Shown here one piece after another: positions 13,701 through 22,700 of a DNA stretch of 64,000 nucleotides. The position numbers and the translations under genes were made by a program. Each line of letters begins with the position of its first letter. Positions within the stretch are counted from its first letter, which is position 1. The notes beneath the pieces were generated by a model. It had not been told where the DNA came from, searched no databases, and was given only the letters and a program-made list of their open reading frames with translations. Origin of the DNA: Tetragnatha versicolor. Its lineage: Eukaryota; Arthropoda; Arachnida; Araneae; Tetragnathidae. Where the stretch lies: positions 37,081,799-37,145,798 of the forward strand of contig JANDEH010000001.1 of assembly GCA_024610705.1 (NCBI GenBank), written 5' to 3'.

Positions 13701-16700
13701 ATTGGAATGCCTTTGGTAGTATCGTTAAAGTTGTCTCTAGGACTTAAAGGTATTTTGCATATTGAAATATAGTTATACGCTACTTTATAAGACTATATTG
13801 CCAGATACGACAAAGGAGTTTTAACATGGGTCTTTCTCAAAAACTAGTTCTAATTTACAGCTAAGTGTCGTTGAAAATGGTTTCATCTAATTAGCCTATA
13901 TTATTTTTCATGTAGCTTGTACATTGCTTTTATTACTATAGGCATTCTAATAAGTTAAAGGTGTGAGGCAGGATTTAGTGTATAAACCGTGAACAGTGTT
14001 CAGGAAACCACTTAAAGTTCACATTTAACGGTTCTTACGTATTATCCCGTCCACCGTACCGCTGAATCCGAAAACGGTAAACAACCCATTGACTTTTCTA
14101 TGGCTGTGACGCTGAATTTGACAGTCACGGAACGGTCGACGGGATAATACGTAAGTACCCATTTAACTTTCCAAAAATTAACAGTGATTTCCTCTGGAGA
14201 ATGTTTACTGATTTCCTCTGTGTTCTCTTTCAGCGGCACCGTGACTGTCATCGTCGAGGGTCAGCACTTGGATAGTGTAGAACGGCCCGAGATGATAGTG
14301 CTGCTTGGTTCTGCGCTCTCTGGAGAAAAGATGGAGTTTTATGAGGTGAGTGAAACTTGAACACAGATTTCCTTGTTGTATCATTCGTTGTCTTTACTTG
14401 AGTTGACATCTTAATTAACTGCACAAGGTTGTGAAGCAATTTCACAGTTTGATTATTTAATATTTGTTGTTTATTTCGTTTTCTATCTCCCCCTCTTCAT
14501 CCATATCATTATCTATATCTTTTATATAATTATCTTTCTTTATCACACAAAAAGCTAGTGCCAAGCAAGGGGAAACTTTTCTCAATCCGCAACACTGCGC
14601 TTGCGTCAAAGGTCAATCCAATAAGATGTTATAATAAGTTTTAAGGTTACTGAATATCCGCTGGAGCAGTGGTAGGATGCTTGCTTAACTTGCGGAAGCT
14701 CCTGGGTTCTATTCCCAGTTACTATTTTATTAAAAAAACTTATTTTCCTGGAGAAATTTCAACCAACTAATCAGAGCAGACTCTGCTGAAAGTTCCCTCC
14801 TGGTACTAGCCTTTTGTCTTTATCGCGCTCTCTCTCTCTCTCCCTGTTTTACTCTCATGTATGAATGAATATTCCAACCAAAATCGCCTCAAACCATTCA
14901 TAACTCCCTTTCTCTCTCCCAGCCGTGCTCGGTGTCCCCTGGCGGCCGGCTGATGCGCTGCCGGACCCCCTCGCTGACCGAAGCGGCCTCATCGGGGCGC
15001 CTTCGCTCTCCCACGGAGCGGGCCCCCCTGGTGGCCCACGTGGCCTTCGCCATGGACGGCGTGCGCCCCCTTAGGGACCTGCCCCGGCGAAACACCCAGA
15101 TGTCGCAGCTGCTCGTCTACCCGGACCCGCAGTTCGATGTCTTCTCCGACATCCGGAGCGTGCCGGTGGACAAGACCATACTATCTGTGCAGGTGAGCAC
15201 TGTAAAAGAAATACTGAAGTTTTCACTGAAAGTGGTGGTGGAAAGAAATTGCCTCCATACATTGAGAGAAGTTACACCGCGATACGGAGGGACATCCCAC
15301 CTAGACTTGGAGAGAGGTCCCACTACGGAGGAACTTCCATCCGAGTCTCAGTGGGAGGTCCCCTCTGGAGTAACATCTATAGGGGTCCCACTACATAGGG
15401 ACTTCCCTCCGAGTTTAGGTAGGAGGTCCCTCCGTATCGCGGTGTAACATCTCCTAATGTATGGTATTGAGGCAATTTCTTCCCAGCACTTTTTGTGTGA
15501 ATAGCCGTATTTTTTAAATGAAGGGACCCATTTGAATCTCAGGTTGTGGTAACCATTCGAAATGTATCTTCAAGTTAAGATTTGAATGTTTTATGCGTTT
15601 TTTCTTTAGGGCAAGTACCTTGGACTGACCCACTCGGACGTGCACGTGACCATCGGAGATCATCCTTGCAACGTGTCGGACATTGAACCCGAGGCTCTGT
15701 CCTGCGTCATCCCTGACGCCCTTATTGCGCATAGGAACGGGACGGATTACCTTGTGAAGGTAAGAAGGACCTTACGATTGACATTTACTTTGTTTTGTGG
15801 TATAAGGAGTATTTCTACTATTCGGTGAGATAAAAACTGGACGAATCGTATAGTGAGATTCCTCAAAATAATGCATTCCATTTGTATCACCAGAGAAGCT
15901 TTAAAATTTCAGAAACGATGCTCGAAGGCAATGGATTTTTCATAAGTATCCTTAATTCCTACAATTTAAATTACTGTAGATAGAATCTCGTTTAATCGAG
16001 GTAGTTGGAACCAGACCTCCACTGGTAAATCAAAATTTTCGAATAAAAGAAAGTCCTCCGAAATGGCTCGAGGTGGGGTTTCTCCGTCGACTCAGTACTC
16101 TCGTTCCGTCTTAGCTCTGCACGTGCACATTGCCTAACTTGATGGGACAGATTCTGAGAGGAGGTTAAAGATCTTGCGTTGCGATCTAGGTACTTACTCC
16201 ATCAAATGTTTCATTACCTCGTGGTCTTAAACAAAAGCTTGATTTGCCGTTGACTTAAAAAGACCAATTAGGTATGCGGTAATGTAAATTCAACCGTAAC
16301 ATCTGCTTCAATGTGGCCTGAGAACTAAAACGTCAGGGATAACTGTCTGGTTAGCTAATTACAACAAATTCCAGATAATTAAAGTCCCTTGCAAAAAGCT
16401 TCTGAGCTCGCTCGAATATGAGAAGAGTAACTCTTTTTTATTGGACATAAGCAATCAGGAGATGTAGACTGACTTCCAGCACAGCAATGTCATTTCATTG
16501 GCGTAGTTCTCTATCCATTTAAATCCAAGTGGTTTCAACTGTAATTTAAGATAATGACTACAATGATTCCTACAGGTGTCCGCAGGAGGCTTGCACCGCG
16601 AGCTGGGCTTCGTGCGTTTCGTAGAGCGGGCAACCCCAGGCTCCGTGGTGGCCGTGCTGTGCACCGTGGCTATCCTGGTGGCGGCGGCGGCCCTGGGGCT

Positions 16701-19700
16701 ACTCTTCTACTGCCGGCGGAGGGCCGCTAGGAGAAGCAAGATGCCTGGCTACATCGTCGCCTACACCGCCGAGAGGGCAGCCAGCGGCGACTGCGGGCAG
16801 GGTGGAACGGCTGCCAGGAGGCAGGACAGCAACGGTGAGTGTATATTGAATCTTTTTCTATACTTAAAAAGGGCATTCATTCTTTAATTGAAAGGTAAAC
16901 CAGCTTGTAAGCACTGTAAAATATACGGCACTTTACAAAAAAAGTGGTGGATAGAAATTACCTCCATAACATGGAGAGATGTTATCCCGCGATAAAGAGG
17001 GACCTCCTCCCTAGACTCGGAGGAAGGTCTCTCCGTATTAGAACATCTTTCCCCGGAAAAGGACCTTTTTTCGGATCTTGGTGGGGGTCCCTCCTTATCC
17101 TTATCGCGATGTAACATCCCTCAATGGCATGGAGGAAATTTCTTTCCAATAGGGTAACGTCAGCCTGGAATCATGGACGGGCTTATCTGGTCGAGCGCAT
17201 CTTATCGGCTGTAGTTATCTACCCCACTCAATTAGTGGACAAAGGGGTCCCCCTAAAGGGAGACCCCTGCGGAGAGCGCATCTTATCGGCTGTAGTTATC
17301 TACCCCACTCAATTAGTGGACAAAGGGGTCCCCCTAAAGGGAGACCCCTGCGGAGAGCGAGAGAGTCCCCCTTTTGGGGGACCCCTTTGTCCACTAATTG
17401 AGTGGGGTAGATAACTACAGCCGATAAGATGCGCTCGACCAGATAAGCCCGTCCATGATTCCAGGCTGACCCTGGCCAAGGCCATACTCTTTTGTGTAAA
17501 AGTGTCGTATTTTTTTACAGTGAGGTTACATAAGTGGGTAAAATCGTATAAATTGGGTCAGGCACCAATGGAAGCGATTATTTTCTAGGGACTGATTGAA
17601 TGTCTTCAAGTTCCAAACCTTTCGACCGGATGTGTCTTTGAAAACGGTGCCTTCAGTACTAATTGGCATCTCTAGTACTTACAAAATATCGCCTAAAAGC
17701 GCTAAAAGTTGACCCAGATTCAGATATCAGTATTTTTCCATGCTTATCTAAATCCAGGGTACATTGAAATGATGGAAAAGATCCCGTAGCCTGTGGTACT
17801 TCTAAAAAAGTTGTCAAATCTAGCGATGGATTGAAATCTGTGGGCGATACAGCATTCTTTGCTATCCACGATTTGCAATTTCTGGCAACCTTTGAGGATC
17901 TCTCTGAATTAATATTATATTGTTGATATTTGATCAGGATCACGCCAACAAGACAAAACTTCGGAATCTTTCCCAAAATGGTCGCTGGAGGTCAGTCTAC
18001 TACTCCATATCACTTACCATTGAAATAGTTTCAGTACATGCTCCAGGAGCTTTTTCCAATGGATGTACGGGAATGTTGAATGGTAGTTTGGACTCCCGAT
18101 GTCACATACTCTCCAGTGCTCTGGAATTTATTGTTTTACCTGATGATAGTGACGCTGCACATAGATAGTTTACCTCCTCATTACATCGAATATATATGTG
18201 ATTTAATGTGTATCTTGTGCTTCAGATTACCATGATGTGCGCAACGGGCGTAACTTGAGTCGCCAAACGAGCGCCAAGACGGCCGCCAAGTGGAGCGATC
18301 CGCCCCCGGTGGACGAGGAGACCATGCGGCTGCTCGAATCAGAGAACATCCTCATCCACAGACACCTGTTGGTCATGGGGGAGGTCATCGGCGTAGGTGA
18401 GTAGAGTTCCCTAGTCACAGTGAAATCTAAGACTTTCTAGTAGAAAATGAACACTGTAAAAAATAAGGTACTTAACACAAAAAGTGGTGGAAAGAAATTC
18501 CCTCCATACATTGAGAGATGTTACACCACGATACAGAGGGACTTATTACCGTTATTTCATGGAGTGGGAGCTGGACCTCCCTCCTAGTCTAGGTGGAAGG
18601 TCCCTCAGTATCGTGGTGTAACATCTCAATAATGGAGGCAATTTTTTTCCTTCACTTTTTGTGTTAAGTGCCGTATTTTTTAACAATGAAGGCTCCGTTT
18701 AAAAGTTAAAAACCGATTTTGTATAAATGTTCGAACATTTATTCTTTATAAAGGGGAAATTTAAAAACTTTCTTTTACATTTGATTTAAAATTTATCTAG
18801 CTCCTCAAACACCAGATATTTTCCAAGCTTTATAGTTATTCTTATGAGTGAATTCTGATAAAATGAACTAAATTATGTTAACTATTAAAAAAAGTCAGTC
18901 TTGCGATACATTTTATCCGTCTACTAAATGCGCTTATTTTCTCTCAGAACTGTTTTTAATTTTGTCTGCATGCACACCCCAGAATTGTTCTTATGACCTC
19001 TTGTAAAATTATTCTACGACTGCAGGAGGGCTTTCTACTTGATATTAAACAAATGTTTCATCTTCTCTCACCATTATGAAGAAAAGGCAATTTAAATGCA
19101 TTTTACAACTCTTAAACTAATATATTAAACCTCAAAATTAATATTCACTTAATTTCTCTCCTTATTTTGTCCGTTTGAATGGAATTGAATGACAATTACT
19201 TTTTTCTTCTAGGTCACTTCGGCTGCGTTTACAAAGGGGAACTCCAGGTTCCAGACAAGGAGGAAAAACTAAACGTGGCAGTAAAGACTCTCCATAACAG
19301 TAAGTTTTAAGAGAATCGAAAACAAAAAATTCTTTTAGTTTACATTAAATTTCTTCCATTAAAATTTTTATAATAAATCGCTAAGTAAGTTTTTATACTG
19401 GGTAAATGAAAGTAATCTCAAATTTGAATATCTATTTTTTTATAATTTAAATTACAATATACCTATATCTATATTTTCTAGGCTCTACGTCGTTGGAGCA
19501 GGACGTCGAGGCTTTTCTGCAGGAAGGTCTCATGATGAAGGACTTCCAACACAACAATGTCCTTACTCTGGTCGGAGTCTGTTTCGAAAACGGGGAGCCA
19601 ATGGTCGTCATACCCTACATGAAGCACGGGGATCTACTGGCCTACATACGACACGAAGAAAACGTAAGTTCGCCTCTCAAATATTCGAGTTCGTTGGCAC

Positions 19701-22700
19701 AGTATTTTGGGACATTAAATAGTATTCATTCATATGCATTAGTTGCCACTGGCGTGTTATAAATGACATTCCCCAGTAGAAATTACACACAACTGTTGCA
19801 AGCATTTAGATTTAGGCCATCAGGGCACAAACAAATAATATTTATTTAGTGCGTTGTGATTGGTTATGGAATATTTCCTTTAAATTCAGAATTGTTACAA
19901 TTTAAGTTAGATTGCCAAAGGTGGGGAATGTGTGTAGGGATCGGGTAGGTTATAAGAAAATTCCTGTCAGTGTAAAAACCGGTCGATAAATTCCGGTCAC
20001 TTAAAACTAATATCTGTGCCATTTTAAGGGTTATTGAAAAATTGTCTTATTGATTGCATGTAATAGTGCAATTTAAGTTTATTAAAATGTTTATTGCAGA
20101 GCCCTACAGTAAAGGACCTGTTAACATTTGGTGTGGAGATTGCCGCTGGCATGGCCTACCTTTCTGACATGAAGTTCGTACACAGAGACTTGGCTGCAAG
20201 AAATTGCATGTGAGTTGAAGTTAGAATGGAGTAACTTCATTATTTCAGAAGTTTTATTTTAGTTAGAAAATACATAGTGTGATACCGGCATGATTCATTT
20301 TAACAATGAACTTTTACATGACTTGAAACAACGTCAATTTTAATTTTTTTAATATTATTTTAATAGAATAATTTAAAAATATTTATTTCTTGGGTTTTTT
20401 TTTAAAGAAAACATATATTATTGACTTTTAAAATTACCCCTCGATATTACTTTAATCAACTTAACTCTTTTTAAAAACCTACACTAAGAAAAGAGAACTT
20501 CTTCTGAAATTAAAGATATAATATGCCAGTTAATAATAATAATAATAATAATATGTGTTGTATATTTATCAATGAATAAAACAAAAAGAAAAAATAAGTA
20601 TTCTTAACTTACAAAGAATACTCCAACATCACGCTATGTTTTGAACTCACATATTCTATCCACTGTTTAGGCTAGACGAGTCTCTTCAGGTGAAAGTTGC
20701 CGACTTCGGACTATCCCGAGATATTTACGAACGAGACTACTATAGCAGCGACAATAAAAAGACCAAGTTACCAGTCAAGTGGATGGCTCCAGAAAGCCTC
20801 GAAAAGGGCATATATTCAACAAAGACGGATGTGGTAAGAATTAACATGTTTTGTAATATTTCAGCGACACAAGACAAACCTAGGCACAATTTCAATTAAT
20901 ATCCGATTACAGTCGAACGCTTCTTAATTGTTAACATTAAGTTTTAATAGACCTTTTTATCGGCCCCAATTGTGCAACCAACATTATAAATGCATCGTTA
21001 TAATGAATTAGCAATTTGGGTCCACCACTGTTTACTATAGTCAATATCATTGCACTATTCAGTCAGTAAAGTTGTTTTCATAAGGATCTTTTAGTCTACC
21101 TCTGAAGCTCACTGACATTGCAGCAAGACGATTTTTCTTACTAGCTGAGATTTAATGGAGTCACATCAGAATGACAGTGTGAAAATACAATCGTTCATCT
21201 AATTTTTTTCTTACTAATTCTCCTCTTCCCTTCCATTTATCTCATGGTTTTTACTTTTTTGCCATTTCCAAGAATCTCAACTTTTTATATCTCCTTCACT
21301 AGTATTCTCTTATCAGAATTAAGAAGGTCTATCTATACGAATCAAGCAAAGAAGTAAGCATATAGGATAACTAATCTAAGTCTGCTCAATGTAGACTACA
21401 AATCGAATAGCCAATGTTTCTCAGCTATAGTCTGTTCATTTAGAGTAGGCGCCTGAAACGAAATGTTTTAGGAGCAATACCCATTGTAATTATCATCGAA
21501 AAAGTATTCTTGTGCAATGATAAGGCAGCTTAAACAGAAGTAGTTAAAATACTGTAAAAGAATCGGTCACTGAAGTTGCGTGATAAACTTTATTAGGCGT
21601 TATTGAGTGTTTTTGATCCTGTTTCAGGCGCCAATTCTAAATGAACAGACTATAAATAACTGCAAACTTACAAATGGATGTTCCAATTGTTTTACAGTGG
21701 TCATATGGAGTAGTACTGTGGGAGCTGATGACCAGAGGGGTAAGTCCATACCCTGATGTGGACAACTGGGACATCATTCACTACCTCAAGTCCGGACGTA
21801 GAATGCCACAGCCATCATACTGTCCAGATCTGTTGTAAGCATAACTTAGCTTACTTTTTAGCAAATCAGTTTAAAGTACCTTATGGGAAACTTCTTAGTA
21901 AATTAGAATGGAACCTCTTGAAAGAATTTCACTGGGTGTCATCATTGCAACTATTAGGGCTCGACCGATGGCACTTTTTTGGCCTATGCCGATTGTTTGA
22001 AAATTTACATCGGCAAGCCGATGCCGATGGGTCTTAAATGGCCGATTGCCGATGCTTATACCAACCCAACCAAAAAACTTTTAGGGCTTGGGTAAAGTGA
22101 AATTTAATCATGAAGTTGTTAAATTTAATTTATTTCACATGCATGAGGTTTGGGAAGCTAAGAGTAACGTTGTTTTTTCTGTATACTGGCTACCCTAAAG
22201 GAAAAACCAGTTCTACAGGAACAGAAAAAAATTAAGGTTACGTTGTTTTTTCTGCATACTATTTTCCCTAAAGGAAAAACCGGTTCTACAGGTATAAAAA
22301 AAGACTACATAACATAGTTTTTTCTGCATACTGTCTTTCTCAAAGGAAAAACAGGTTCTACAGGAATAAAAAAAATTATTAAACATTGTTTTTTTTCTGC
22401 ATACTGTTTACCTGAAATGGAAAACTAGTTTTACAGAAATAACAAAAATACTAGGGCTCGACCGATGCCGATTGTTTGAAAATTTCTATCGGCAAGCCGA
22501 TGGGTCTTAAATGGCCGATTGCCGATGGTCGTTGCTTAAGGCCGATGGCAAAAATTGCATTAAACCATTTGGAATTATTTTCTATTAGAAAAGCCTTAAA
22601 ATCCATCTTAGAGCCTGAAATCAAAATGCATGTTCGCTTCGAACAAAGCCGTATCCAAGGAGTTTAAGGGGTTCAAACTCCAACCCACAATTTTGGCATG

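Larger units (their letters stand above)
11513..15759 (+). other. four IPT/TIG domains (seven exons)
   Basis: Exons 11513-11664 with 12210-12345, 13003-13139 with 13267-13461, 14234-14345 with 14923-15192, and 15610-15759 encode the immunoglobulin-like IPT stalk. The diagnostic starts are visible: SPMSGPTEGGTVLSIVGDNF, GIFPGKGPVSGGTNVTLYG, AIYPNATTLRSGTVTVIVEG and ILSVQGKYLGLTHSDVHVTI. Each parallels a MET IPT repeat (for example ISPKYGPMAGGTLLTL). Several N-glycosylation sequons (NVT, NFT, NAT, NGT) lie in this ectodomain part. Confidence 0.88.

Noticed and set aside
17124..17414. Open frame with a 27-residue peptide repeat (ERILSAVVIYPTQLVDKGVP)
   Set aside because: The repeat is just the 81-bp tandem DNA unit of the foldback element read in frame (81 is divisible by 3); no start context, splice support or homology.
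18226..18396. Exon as an equivalent of skippable MET exon 14
   Set aside because: Length is a multiple of three and the start resembles the CBL site, but the exon also encodes the beginning of the kinase glycine loop, so skipping would disable the kinase.
22167..22452. Regularly spaced repeats as a CRISPR-like array
   Set aside because: Units are contiguous, diverged tandem copies without unique spacers, in a eukaryotic intron.
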